Notes under the pieces: generated by a model
What the model was told of the DNA's origin: nothing
Database searches by the model: none
The model's input: only the letters and a program-made list of their open reading frames with translations
Translations under genes and position numbers: made by a program
Shown here: positions 1 through 11,910 of the stretch, piece after piece
How positions within the stretch are numbered: the first letter of the stretch is position 1
Layout: every line of letters starts with the position of its first letter
Source of the DNA: Hymenochaete sp. R1
Taxonomy: Eukaryota > Basidiomycota > Agaricomycetes > Hymenochaetales > Hymenochaetaceae
Reading direction: 5' to 3'
DNA: 64,000 bases
NCBI GenBank assembly: GCA_019400425.1
Contig: JAFREE010000132.1
Coordinates: forward strand, 1 to 64,000

Positions 1-27
1 AGAATTTGGGGGGTCTCGCTGGAATGT

Positions 28-57
28 TAAATAATGCTAAATAATGCTAAATAATGC
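28..57. repeat. Three tandem copies of a 10-bp unit
   Basis: The unit taaataatgc occurs three times in perfect tandem. It is a short minisatellite at the window edge, with no gene link that I can see. Confidence 0.8.
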
Positions 58-215
58 GGTCTGGGTTTCCCCTGACGGAGGTTACAGATTCGGCGATTTA
101 TGGGGCACATCCGAGTCTGTCGAGCGTTTCGCAGCCATCATCCAAAGATGTCGAAGCGCACGTCAGAAACCCTATAAAAACCCCCGTGTTTATTGTCGTG
201 CCACGCCGGTGAACA

Positions 216-416
216 GTGCTTCAGAATGCCAAGCATGGTCCTATCGGAAGAGCATTGAAAATGCAATGTAATGATGCGCTAGTTATCGCTGGTCGTATGG
301 ATTTGATTTTGATGCCTGGAGCAGTCTACAGTGTCTTCAATGTTGGCGTCCATAAGAACCAGATATCGAAGGGAGAAGAGCTGGCGAGGAATTGGCTGTT
401 GGTGATTCAATGGTGA
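216..416 (+). other. Possible coding fragment, unknown
   Basis: This stretch is open for 66 codons and has a plausible amino-acid mix (residues such as LVIAGRMDLILMPGAVYSVF). It ends where a possible GTGAGT splice donor follows the codons for IQW. It could be an exon of a gene that starts outside the window or is broken. I recognise no family and cannot link it to another exon, so it is only a weak candidate. The rest of 1-480 shows nothing else. Confidence 0.2.
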
Positions 417-483
417 GTGAGAAGCACGCTCGAAGCAGCATCATGTCATGATATGGAACTGCTCCCGGACCTGGACGGCTATA

Positions 484-681
484 TCACCTAACAGAAGCGG
501 GAGAAGATTGATGAGTTGGAGGAGCCGTTGTAGCGGCTGCAAAGGGTGCAGCGGGTAAGACAGCACCTGTGCCACTGCTAGTAGCGCTAGCGCTGGCGGT
601 TACCCTCTGTCTGGCCGAAGAAAGTGGTGGTGGTGGCGGTGGATGAGAGCCGGGTGAAGGAGCGCTGGGCACGCTGGACAT
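484..681 (-). CDS. Small Pro/Ser/Ala-rich ORF, hypothetical
   Basis: A 65-codon frame opens with a true ATG (MSSVPSAPSPGSHPPPPPP) and ends in TAG. The composition is almost wholly Pro, Ser, Ala and Thr, so it may be a short disordered protein or a first exon; a GTGATA sequence next to the stop could serve as a donor. AT-rich sequence lies upstream at about 830-850. No family is recognised, and a chance open frame in GC-rich DNA is a real alternative. Confidence 0.25.
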   Translation of the reverse strand: MSSVPSAPSPGSHPPPPPPLSSARQRVTASASATSSGTGAVLPAAPFAAATTAPPTHQSSPASVR

Positions 682-912
682 ATCTTGTGTAGTTGCTGGT
701 GTTCCAGGATGGGCTCGGAGGGCGGTTCGTTATAGTCCTGTGATAAAAATGTGGTAGTACAGAAAAAAAGACAAATGAAAGTGAAGATACAGGTGCGAGC
801 GGACGGACGATAGGCAATATTGATGATGGAAGAATATTTATATTACAACGGATCTTGATACCATGACAATTATCTAACACGCAGTTCCAGCCTGAGCGTA
901 CGCCGAACAAAG

Positions 913-2043
913 CTACTTGGATGATGCTTTGTGCAGAGAGAACAAGACATCCACATGCTTGGTCAGAAAACCCTTCAAGTTGTTATCTTGTTTGTCGTCT
1001 CGAAGCGCAAGAGGTCTCGTAGGAAAGTCTTCTCCAGGAAAGTTTCGTTTGAGATCCTCCAGCTTCAGGATGGCATTCGTATATTGCTGCTGGTGCACTA
1101 TGAACTTTGAGCGGCGTGTATCAAAACTCTTGAACTCGTCAGTGTATTCGCGTCCAGGGACTTCACCAGACATATCAGACAGAAGATCAGGCAGCTCAAA
1201 CTTTGCACATTTATAATTGTGCTCCAGCATTCTCTTGAGCATATCCTTGTCGTCCTGAGGCTTTGGCAATGTTGGAATTTTGTCCGCGATGCCTTTCTTT
1301 CTCATAGCTTGCTCTGCTGCATCCTTAACGTTGAGTTTCTTGGAGAACTTCTCCTCAACAACCTTGCGACGCTCTTTTTCTCCCTCTGAGAGATCGCGGG
1401 AGCGGTCTCCTGCGAAGGACCACAGTCGTAGCTCACAAGAAAGTTCTATCCTCTCGAGCCTAACATCGTTATATTCTATCCATGCCTGACGGCACTTGTC
1501 GATGAGAACTTCATCGGGAACTTCTATAAATCAATGCACGATTACTTAACAGGGGTGACTTCAGTCACAGCCAATACACGCACCTTCAGAAGGCTTATAC
1601 CAGAAGTGAGGGATATCGACCCAATTATGAGGCCGTTCCCAGTGTTCATTGTCCTGAAACAGTGTGGCGGCTTCCTTTAATCTTGTCAGAGCTCTAGACC
1701 GGTATCGGATAAGCTTTCCGTTCCTTTCTCTGTCGCTTTCAGAAAGCTTTGAAAGTGCTTCGCCTTTTCGACTTGTTTCCTTGCCCTGCAAGTCGTTCTT
1801 CTTTTCAAACTCCTCTAACGCATCGCATCTCTGTTCGAAATTAGCTAGGGCATCGTTGTACCTTTTGTAAGCTTCGTGTTTAGGAAACGAAATGGTGATA
1901 AGCATGATGCCAAAGCGATACGAGATGAAAGAAGCACGGTACATACCAGCTTGCTTTGTGATTGGCCGGCGTCTGCTTGATTTACTGGAGCTCCCACCAG
2001 GCAATTCCCCTTGTGCTTTACGTTTTTTGTCGTTGACCTCCAT
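913..2043 (-). CDS. Coiled-coil protein, local family copy A
   Basis: Function unknown. Three exons (2043-1947, 1871-1584, 1523-913) join in frame to 331 residues. The N-terminus is basic (KKRKA, then SSRRRP) and resembles a nuclear localisation signal. The rest is Lys/Glu-rich and likely helical or coiled coil. A Trp-Glu-Arg-Pro motif (HWERPHNW) sits near the end of exon 2, and LEHNYKCAKFEL lies in exon 3. Both introns are phase 1 and fall at the same places as in the gene at 14610-15700, which carries PLWRRPDDE and LEHEYYCAEWHL at the matching points, so the two are paralogues. A third, intronless relative lies at 23330-24301. No enzymatic motif is visible. Start chosen at the only ATG in front of the basic segment. 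Confidence 0.75.
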
Positions 2044-2986
2044 GTTGGGAGGCTAGTTTTTGTTTATCCGGGTGGCTGGATTCGATGGTTCTTTGGAGGG
2101 TGCTTCTCGAAGGGAGGTTGTGAGAGTGCGGGATAGTTATAGCTCTGTAATACAAAGCAAAGTCCCGGGTCCTTGTTTGCAGTCTACGCTCGCAGATTAG
2201 AAGAATACTCTGCAACGATTACTAATAAAAGAGCATTTTTATGTCGTATGATGAGAAACAACCAGAGTGAGCATATTCTAGAAAGCCGCTAGGGGGATCA
2301 ATGTCATGCTGATCAAACTTTGACATCGTCGGCCGGAATGTCATCATTGAGCCTAGCGGGTCTTCCAGAAATCTACTCTCCACGAAATGCCAGCTCGGAT
2401 ACCAACTTACCCAGCTTCTGGATTTCGATTTTATGCGTATATGGGCTCTCCCCAAATTTGATTGACGAAAGGTAAGAATGGTCGTTGAGGCGGTACAGCT
2501 AGGAATTTTGCGATTATGCGATAGATGTCCTGTAAAAGGTTGGGTAGCTCGCACTTTCCGAACTTTGTACATTCACGATATTAATGCACAAGCGACTCTT
2601 GAGGACTACGGTATCGTCCATTGGCTTTGATAGTGTGGGCACCCTACCATCGATGTATAATTAATACCTTTTTACATTCCGTGGGTCTGCCCACGAAAAC
2701 CGTTGATACCATAGGACTTCGCACGCGTAATGTCCGATTACCGACTCGTGTAGTCACCGGTTGGTCAGCAAGATACTTTACTCTGAATGTATTTTCCTTT
2801 CACATCCAATGGGGGAACCCTCCCATTTCAGATAATTCTCTTCCATTTTTCTTCTAAACTGAAGTTCCGTCAGTTCATCGTGTTACAAGGCAGGCGAGCT
2901 CACCAGAATAGAGATACCTATAACCTAAATCGCACATTGCTATAATACATACTGTCCGTTGTTCAATTATTCCAAATTCCTTCATC
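2044..2986. other. Intergenic, no supported gene
   Basis: This separates the start of coiled-coil copy A (promoter side, about 2044-2220) from the 3' end of the carboxylase gene. Open frames on both strands here are short and without recognisable motifs. I see no repeat or RNA gene. Confidence 0.6.
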
Positions 2987-5320
2987 CTACATTCTAAAGA
3001 CTCCAAAGCCTCTCCCCTCGCCATCCCATGCCGCGTTCTTCCCGTTCTTCCCGTTCTTTGTGTCCTTCTGTGGTCCACCCAGCGAAAGCGCCAACCCGAG
3101 AACATCTCGTGTATCTGTCGGGCGGATGATGCCATCATCCCATAGTCGTGCGGAAGCGTAGTATGCGGTTGACTCATTGTCTATTTGTGTGGCGAGGGCG
3201 CTGTGCTGGGTTGGGTCCCTGTTTTTGGAGCAAAAGGCGGTGTCAAACGATAATGAGCTATTCGATCAGAGGTGTGGGGAATGGTCTCATACTTGGAAAC
3301 ACTCGTCATGACACTGGAAAGCTGCTGCGAGCCCATGACAGATACCTTGGCATTAGGCCACATCCATAGGAAGCGTGGCGAATACTCCAGAAAGGTCAAT
3401 ATTCTTGCTTTAGTAAATCCGATCGAACACTCTTACAGCTCGTCCACACATCCCTTCATTCATATAATGTCAGGAAAATATCATCGGAAATGTGAATGGC
3501 ATACCATAGTTTCCAGCACCAAAACTACCGCCCACGATAACAGTGTACTTGGCAACGTCTGCACATGCGACGGCGCGTACCATTTTCGCTCCGTCCTTGG
3601 CAATTCCACCCCGCTCAGCCTTGGATCCAACCATGTACCCTGATAGAGCATAGTTTCGATCGATTCACTTCTGATTTCATAGTCCAATTGGCCTCTCACT
3701 TACCGGTCACATTCACCAAAAACACCAAGGGTATCCCTCTCTGCGAGCACAGCTCCATAAAGTGCGTCGCCTTTAATGCCGATGGACCAAACAAAATCCC
3801 GTTGTTCGCAATGATGCCTACGCGGTGTCCATGGATGCGTGCGAAACCCGTAACGAGCGTTGGACCATACTCGCGTTTAAATTCACGGAATCTGGAACCG
3901 TCGACGAGACGCGCGATGACGTCCCGCATGTCAAAAGATTGGCGGACGTCCGTCCCAACGATACCATGAAGGTCAGAGGACGGGTAGAGTGGAGAGTCAA
4001 CGCTTCCAGGAGCCTAATTGCATTGAAAAATCAATGTCAATATATTCTCATTATCAGTAATATGATGCATTTACCTGCATTTGCTGCCCTCCCGGAATGA
4101 GGTCCGCAACGCATTCTCGTGCACATTGAATTCCTTCTTCATCGCTGCTTACAAGGTAGTCTACAACGCCGCTCTCGCGCGCGTGCATTTCACCACCACC
4201 GAGCGTTTCCTCGTCGACTTCTTCGCCGGTGGCTGCACGTACCAGAGGTGGTCCTGCTAGAAAGATATGTCCCTGTTTTCGCACAATTATGCATTGATCG
4301 GACATGGCAGGGACGTATGCACCCCCTGACTGTCGTTTATGTCAGTGTTTGTGAATTAAAAAAATCATCCTTACCTGCTACACTTATACCGTGCACAACT
4401 GAAATTTGTGGTATTCCAAGGGCAGACATTTGGGCCTAGAAGACGAATATATCACAACATGTATGGAAGATCTATTTTTTTGATTTACCATGTTATAAAA
4501 TATTCTTCCAAAATGCTCCTTGTCTGGAAAGACATTTGCTTGGTGAGGGAGAGCAGCACCCCCAGACTCAACTATAAATTGGTTTGACACAAAAAAAAAC
4601 AGTCAATCCAACATGGTCGTAATTATACAAGAATTAGGAAAGAATAAAGAGTGCGTACCGAGGTAGATGCATGGTAATCGATTTTCCCTTGCAATCTCCT
4701 GTGCACGCAAATGCTTCTTGACCTATCCGTGCCGGATTAGAAATTGATTATAAAGACATAGAGTTTAACAACATACTGTCAGTGGATAATACGATCCACC
4801 TTTGACCGTCGGATCATTCACCACAACCATGCACTCCCGTCCAGAGACGCGCCCAATACCAGTGATCATACCAGCACCAGGTACTACGTCAGACCCGTAC
4901 ACTTCATGAGCTGCCAAGGATGATAGCTCAAGGAATGGTGATCCTGGGTCAAGCAATTTCGCAAGCCTTAACGAGAGATTAAACATCGATATTCTGGGCA
5001 GAGTGCACGGAAGGGGCTGGCGCTCACCGTTCTCGTGGGAGTAGCTTCCCCCGCTTTTGCATTCTTTCAGCAGCCTTCTGGCCACCACCCAGACGCGCCG
5101 TTGAAAGCTTGCCTTCAAGATCAGATACAAGGTTGTCCATTGACTCTTGTCGTTGCATGAACTCTGGTGACGTAGTTGAGACGAGAGAAGGGAGAACGTC
5201 GGCGCCGGCGTGAAGTTGCCTCAGGTTGATACACGGCGTCCTTGCGTGCCCCGTGTGTCTCCAGGATAAACGAAACGGTCGTCCGATTTTCGTCTTCAAG
5301 TTTAGCACTGTCGTCGACAT
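2987..5320 (-). CDS. Methylcrotonoyl-CoA carboxylase beta subunit
   Basis: This is the biotin-independent carboxyltransferase subunit of mitochondrial 3-methylcrotonyl-CoA carboxylase. The enzyme moves CO2 from carboxybiotin to 3-methylcrotonyl-CoA in leucine breakdown. At least eight exons carry, in order, an Arg-rich presequence-like start, [110 protein letters not shown], and the terminal [19 protein letters not shown]. These are standard acyl-CoA and carboxybiotin binding blocks of the family. The TAG at 2987-2989 ends the last exon. The ATG at 5318-5320 faces the divergent WD40-cyclophilin gene 188 bp away. The biotin-bearing alpha subunit is not in this window. Confidence 0.93.
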
Positions 5321-5508
5321 GGCGGTAAGAGAACGAGCAGAAACAGGGAGAGGACGTGAAGGTCACGGTCATCTTGACGGAGGTTGCGGGCGGAACTCGG
5401 AGCCGATCCAAGAATCCACACACGGGACACGACGCGTTCGACATCGACAATAACTTGGACTGCAACTTCCGCGTCTTCAGTTCACTCAAACGCTTGCACC
5501 AAAGCAGC
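5321..5508. promoter_or_regulatory. Short divergent promoter region
   Basis: Only 188 bp separate the start codons of the carboxylase beta subunit (minus) and the WD40-cyclophilin (plus), so the two genes must share promoter DNA. I see no clear TATA box, as expected for housekeeping genes. Confidence 0.6.
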
Positions 5509-7994
5509 ATGTCCGCGATGGACGAAAGCGTTCTCGGGAAGCGCGATAGGGTCGACGGGACAGTTCCAAGGCCCAAAGGAGCTGATGGAAACGAAGTGTC
5601 TGTAAACGAGGATGCTATGGACGACAGCGACGATGATATTGGGCCTATGCCGATGCCTGAGGGCTCTGCTGCAGCCGTAGCTCGGAAAAAGAGGAAAGGT
5701 GCGTATTTTGCCGAGTGTGACCCATTTCTTACTCTAAATATGGTGTAGTCCTCCCTCACGAAAAAATATACCTCTCGCACCTTCCGAGTGCTGAGCGCTA
5801 CGCAAAATCATTCATGCATCGAGATGTTATTAACTTCGTTGTCGTGACCCATGGAACCGAATTTATCATAACGACATCCATTGATGGACATCTTAAGCTA
5901 TGGAAGAAACAGGACGTCGGAGTAGAGTTCGTGAAGCATTATCGCGCGCATTTGCAACAGGTGACTGCCGTTTCGGCGAGTGCGGACGGTACACTTTTCG
6001 CGAGTGTTTCTGAAGATGGCACTGCGAAGGTGTTTGACGTTGTCAACTTCGGTGAGAGCCGACTTCAGATATAACGAGATTGTACTCACATAGCAAAAGA
6101 CATGATTAACATGATAAAACTCGACTTTGTTCCTCATTCTTGTTGTTGGGTGCATGGGAAGGGCCAAGCTCAGGCTCTTTTAGCGATGTGGGTTGCCATA
6201 TTTTCTCTGTAACTAATCATGGTTGACAGTCTAGCCTCAGCTCCGACAGCTCCCTCGGGACCATAAAGATATTCGACGGGCGAGGAGATGATAAGCCACT
6301 TTTGGTCGTGGATAAAGTGCACAGAGCACCTGTTCATATCATGTCCGTATGTACTTCTCTAATTCCACTAGTTGGCAACGAAACAAGACTATTGACTAGA
6401 ATATTGGTGTAGTACAACGATCGGTACAATACAGTCGTATCTGCGGACGAGAATGGTTTCGTTGAATACTGGCAACCGTTCGAACCATTCGAGCCTCCGA
6501 AACATGAGCCTCGGATGTGGGAATACAAGTCTTCGACTGATTTGTTTGAGTTCAAAAAAGTCAGTGCAGTCCTCACCTCACAGACGCGGAACTTCAACTA
6601 ATAATTCAATACCAGGCCCAGAGTGTCCCAACTTCTATCGTGTTCTCACCCGACAACTCGTCCTTCGTAACTTTCTCCCTCCCCGACCGCCAAATCCGAA
6701 TATTTTCTTTCCTCACTGGAAAAATGACGCGCAAATACGACGAATCGCTTGGTGCGATTCAGGACATGCAGCAAGCGGGGACAGCGATCTATCATATCGA
6801 TGACATGGAGTTTGGAAGGCGGCTCGCGGGGGATAGGGAGCTGGAGTTGCCTGGTCCGGATGGGAGAACGCCTGGGAGATGGATCAATGCAGTATGGGAT
6901 GAAAGCGGAAATTTTGTGATTTATGCGACAATGTTAGGAATAAAAGGTCAGTTGGTTATTTGGCCCTTGAGAGCTCTGATTGATGAAAGACGCTAATGTA
7001 TTGTTGAAGTTGTGAATATTGTAACGAACAAAGTTGCCAAGCTGTTGGGCAAGGATGAGACTGTGAGATGGATGAACCTTAGCTTATACCAAGGCGCACC
7101 AGCGAAGAAAGGATTCACAACAGTTGTATGTTCAATTCATTTGACTCGGTCGATTCCCCTTGACGAGAATACAGGCCATGGCTGCTTCCGCCAACCCTAT
7201 TCTTGCAAGCAAAGAAGCAAGGGACCCGACGCTTTTCTGCACAGGCTATAAACGTCAAAGGTTCTATATGTTCACGCGTACCGAACCTGAGTACGTTTGC
7301 GTGTCGCTCCATCCATCTTCAAAATTGTAATTTTATTTTAGGGACATGAAAGACCATGGCGACCGAGACGTCTTCAACGAACGTCCTACTCGAGACGAAC
7401 AAACCGCAGCCGTCGCCGCCCCTTCATCTCGCTCAGGCGGGCCTTCCTCAACAGCCAAATCCGCAACGATCCACACTTCAGAGGGCGATATCCATCTTCG
7501 CCTGTTCCCCGAGCACGCACCAAAGGCCGTGGAGAACTTTGTCGGACATGCGAGGTGCGGATACTTCGAAGGAATCATTTTCCATCGTGTGATTCCAAAG
7601 TTTATGATCCAGACGGGAGATCCATTAGGGGATGGAACGGGGGGAGATAGTATTTGGGGGAGAGAGTTTGAGGATGAGTTCACCAGTGAGCTGAAGCATG
7701 ATCGGTAAGTGACCGCTCCCTTATCCATTCCTGATCGCACATACTCCTCATACTGGCGTCTGATTGTCAACTGTCAGACCGTATACCGTTAGCATGGCCA
7801 ACGCTGGTCCTAACACGAACGGTTCCCAGTTCTTCATCACTACGACCGCGACACCCTGGCTAGATAACAAACACACGATTTTCGGGCGAGTGATGCGCGG
7901 ATTGGAGGTCGTCCACGCGATCGAGAACGTGAGGACGGACAAGACGGACAAGCCGTATGACGATATCAAGATCGTGAACGTTGAGCTCGACTAA
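5509..7994 (+). CDS. WD40 repeat and cyclophilin protein, PPWD1 type
   Basis: A nuclear peptidyl-prolyl cis-trans isomerase fused to WD40 repeats; the family is spliceosome-associated. The N-terminal WD40 part includes [40 protein letters not shown] and [10 protein letters not shown]. The C-terminal cyclophilin domain (from about 7450) has [35 protein letters not shown], the active-site block NGSQFFITT, and HTIFGRV. The usual catalytic Arg is present in [11 protein letters not shown]. The acidic lead ([14 protein letters not shown]) matches family starts; an upstream in-frame ATG at 5356 lies in the promoter of the divergent carboxylase gene and is less likely. Several short introns split the WD40 part. 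The stop is TAA at 7992-7994. Confidence 0.93.
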
Positions 7995-8089
7995 AAAACT
8001 GTCGTCGAAGTTGTTTATTAAGACTGAGTACGGCAAGTCCGGAGCAGTTGGGGGTGTTTTGAGCCGGTGTACGGATGCCGATGGAGTTA

Positions 8090-9109
8090 TTACCACACGA
8101 GTCGACTTTTGGTTATAGCCGAATATGACACCTGAAGCTCCCAGTTTGGTGCAGCTCGTTGTACCCGTGGTCCGAACGTATCCTTCAGACGCCTTAAGAA
8201 TGCGTCAGGCGATAGACCGTCGCCCATCTCGCTCACTTCCACAGGCAGACTAAACTTCATGAACGTGTATTCGTCTGAGAATATGGTGCTTGGCACCTCA
8301 GTCTTGCGATGACAAAGCTTGCACTCGAAGAGGTGTAGATGGACCCCATCCAACGCGTGCTGCACTCCCTGAGATGTGTTCTCTTCTGAGTGCGGTGAGT
8401 AGATCGCCATATATTCTAGTAAGAGACCTGCAAGGCAGACCAAATCCTCTGCCGATAAGTCTTCTGAGATCTTTATTGGACTCGACGAGAGACTAGAAAT
8501 GATTTGGTCTCGAGCCTCGAGTACGCGGGTAGGTGGGCCGATCTATCGTTCAGTTATATATCAGCAGCATTCAATGCTTCAAAGACCTCGGCGCTCTTAC
8601 GATACGCATTGTAGGACTGGGCCGTATGAATACCGGCTTCGTCGAAGAGCTATGTCCGACATTTATTTGTGTCAGGAGGGGACCATTGACGAGGAAGAAT
8701 TGGTCGTGGGCCGCGGTATGGACGACTTTGACCGTTTTGATGACCTCCGATATCTGTAAATCCACAGTCAAATATATATCGAAATTTGACATCTGGCAGG
8801 TATTAAACGCCAGTGAAGAGTGAATCCTCACTTGCTGCAAGTCCTCGAGTAAGCTTTGAAGGCCATGTTCGCCATCAGGTGGGCTGAAAGTATCGAGTAA
8901 ATATGCTGCACTGTGTGAAAGAGATTGTAAAAATCTGGTACGAGAGTAAATTTAATAGTATTTGGACAGTACCGGATCCCAAGAGCTACATTACAAATAT
9001 TCAGAATAAAGTCAGTTCGTGAAGAGGGCGATTTGGGTAGATTTTGTTGGGTAGACTTTGATGTTTTGACGAAGGCATGGACTGCAGTGGCTAGCTTATT
9101 GAAGTCCAT
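8090..9109 (-). CDS. Hypothetical protein, multi-exon
   Basis: I do not recognise this protein. A coherent reading begins MDFNKLATAVHAF, splices at GIR to RAAYLLDTFSPPDGEHG, continues through FFL to LFDEAGIHTAQSYNAYRKSAE, and then reads IGPPTRVLEARDQIISSL to the end at KSRLVW. Two middle introns would be only 41-44 bases, with non-consensus GTC donors but good CTGAC or CTGAAC branch-like sequences, so that part is uncertain. The last exon has a Cys pair (CKLCHRK) that could bind metal or be chance. It converges on PPWD1, with 95 bp between the two stops. Confidence 0.6.
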
Positions 9110-9439
9110 ATAACTTTTCCTTTCTTGAGTTGAGTTTATGGTTTTACTTTACAAATCTTTCAAGAAAAAGACCAAAGTAGCTGTTCATATGCGTGTATAT
9201 GCGCCTTGTATCGAAGCGCCAGGCTCCGATCGGCGAAAGTCGTCGGCAGCGAGAGCTCGACTCGACTCGATAGTCTCTTTACACGTCAGGCCTGACTCTT
9301 AGCTACACGCAACGACCACGACGCTCATTTTCTTCCTTCATTCACAACCAAGCACACGTCGAGCAGGACTCGATTTCCCTCTCTCCATCTGTCTTTCTTA
9401 CCCCCACGCAGCGCTAAACTCAGATCTCGATTCGTAGCC
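9110..9439. promoter_or_regulatory. Divergent intergenic region upstream of the AGC kinase
   Basis: This is the 330-bp space between the start of the unknown minus gene and the kinase start. It has pyrimidine-rich sequence close to the kinase ATG. No other feature is seen. Confidence 0.4.
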
Positions 9440-11504
9440 ATGTCCTGGATGCTTAAAAAGTCTCCAAAGCCCTCCTCTAACTCCCTCTCTGCCGATGCCG
9501 ATATGGCTCGCTCGTCGACCCCGACTCCGGGGAACCCCTCTGGAAAGCCTTTCCGTGCGTCAGGATTGCTCACTATCTCGGTGAGCTCAGCGGAGGGACT
9601 TGAGTTGCCTGCGGGCGCTTCGGTCCCGCCGACAGTGTTGGCTGCGTTGGAGAGCTCTGAAGCACAGGTTTGTGTCTCTTGCTGACGTTTGACCTATGAA
9701 TTTGGAAATGTTGAATGATGAACGATGTGTTTTCTTTGACAACTTTTTTTTGCTTAGGCTGCGGCGTCGGTGTCGCCCTCCAGCGTTACGCAAAAGCGTC
9801 TGGAGAGCAAAAGCAATCGGGATAGTGTCCAACGGGTACAATGTTGGTGGCTACCATACCTCGTCATGGAATTCGACTCCAATCAAGTCCTTGTCACACC
9901 ATTGGGCGGCAGCCTGCAAGCACCGGTATACATGTACCAAACCTCCTTGTACGTTTTCATATTCAAGCATACAATCTTGTGCGAATGTACGGACTGATAC
10001 CTGGTCAATTCGGCTGCCAGTGATGTCTCCCGTACAGCGGAAGTGTCCATTCAATGTTATCTACGCACTGAGCGTCCGAAGAGTGGCGCACATGGGCAGG
10101 ATATGGGTCATGACTTGTTCATGGGCGGTATCTCGTTCACACCCGATTTCGGCTCGACTGACTCGAGTAATGAATGGATCACGATGGACAGCGGGGCGGG
10201 GAAGATCCAAATTGGATTCGCGTTCTCGCCGAGCAGCGTGCGTATCTCATTTCACATGATCTGCCATTTCTTGTAAATCTGATTGTTGCGTTACGTTACG
10301 TTGCATTTGGATATGGTTGTGGGAATAACAGGGACAATCGCTGACGATCGACTCGTTCGAGCTCCTCAAGGTTATCGGCAAAGGAAGCTTCGGTAAAGTC
10401 ATGCAAGTCCGCAAACGCGACACGCAGCGGATCTACGCGCTCAAGACGATCCGCAAAGCGCATATCGCGTCCCGTAACGAGATCACGCACACGCTCGCAG
10501 AAAGACTTGTTCTCTCGAGGGTGAATAATCCGTTCATCGTGCCGTTGAAGTTTAGCTTCCAGTCAGAGCAAAAATTATATCTGGTGCTAGCATTCGTGAA
10601 TGGAGGAGAATTGTTCCATCACCTTCAGCAGGAACAGAGATTCAATGAGGAGCGGAGTCGGTTCTACTCGGCTGAATTGCTTCTCGCTCTTGAACATCTC
10701 CATGAGCTGGATGTTGTCTACAGGTTTGTGCTTCGTACATTTACAGGAAACACCTCTCATAAGTCAATTAGGGACTTGAAACCCGAGAATATATTATTGG
10801 ACTATACGGGGCACATCGCCCTTTGCGATTTTGGCCTGTGCAAGCTGAACATGAAAGACAACGACACGACCAACACTTTCTGTGGTACCCCAGAATATCT
10901 CGCTCCGGAAGTATTGAATGGAAGTGGCTACAGTGAGGAAATTTCCTTCGTTTCGTGACTTTCAACAACTAATCTAATCGTGTTTCAGACCGAACCATCG
11001 ACTGGTGGACACTCGGTGTCCTACTATACGAAATGCTCTCGGGTCTACCACCGTTCTATGACGAGTCTCCCGATGTAATGTATAAAAAGATCCTGAACAA
11101 CCCGCTCGTGTTTAGCGACGTCGTCGGTGCTGAGGCACGTAGCATCCTCACTGCACTCCTTTCGCGTGACCCGACAAAGCGTCTGGGTGTGAATGGGGCA
11201 GAGGAAATCAAGAAGCACCCGTTCTTTGACAAGCATATTGATTTCGCGAAGTTGATGCAGAAGAAAATCCAGCCGCCGTTTAAGCCAAAGGTGGCCAGTG
11301 CTGTGGTGAGCTCTCCCATGAGGACGTCATATCTGGCATGAAGCGGTATGCTAAGTGAACTTTTCACAGGACGTTTCGAACTTTGATGAGTTATTCACTT
11401 CGGAGGAGCCCATGGATAGTGTCGTCGAGGGTTCAAAGCTCTCTCAAACCGTTCAGGAGCAGTTTGCAGGCTTCTCTTACAACGGCTCTGCCCTTCCTGC
11501 TTAA
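9440..11504 (+). CDS. AGC protein kinase, YPK1/Gad8 (SGK-like) type
   Basis: A Ser/Thr kinase acting below TORC2 and PDK1 in membrane and stress signalling. An N-terminal segment with a C2-like pattern (GLLTISVSSAEGLELPAG; later ITMDSGAGKIQIGFAFS) precedes the kinase domain. Visible motifs: Gly loop VIGKGSFGKV, lysine YALKTI, catalytic loop YRDLKPENILLD, CDFGLC, and activation loop NTFCGTPEYLAPEVL with the PDK1-site Thr. The tail ends in the hydrophobic motif FAGFSY, whose Ser is the usual TORC2 site. An intron after SGY restores NRTIDWWTLGVLLYEM, and an intron also splits YR|DLKPEN. The order of C2-like segment, kinase and short tail fits fungal YPK1/Gad8 better than Sch9 or PKA. Confidence 0.9.
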
Positions 11505-11910
11505 AATCACTAACTTCTTCGTCGTTTTGGTTGGAAAGAGCATCTATATCCTTGTCTTACAATAAAGTGATCGAAACCATTTGCTAATATTTTCTCAATT
11601 CTTTTATTGCTTCGTGCGCTTAAACTTCTGCAAAGTATCAGCTTGGATTAATACACTTGTTCGGAACTCCTTGCCCCCCTGGTGTAATTTATCCAGTCAT
11701 CTAATAGCAAATACCACTTGATTAAATGATCTTTGACATTCGGCCACGGGCTATCGCTACTGTCGAAAAAATCGGGTGCGCGTCAACGTGTTGTGATTAC
11801 GTCACGTTACCCGTGTTCGCACAACACCTTTCCGTCGTTGCACTCCTCTCGTCATCTAGTCCAGCTCGTCGTCCCTTCCCTCCTCTTCTTCCCACTCTCA
11901 ACTCTCAACC
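11505..11910. other. Kinase 3' region and VAP promoter
   Basis: AT-rich sequence follows the kinase stop. Pyrimidine-rich sequence lies immediately before the VAP start. Nothing else is seen. Confidence 0.4.
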
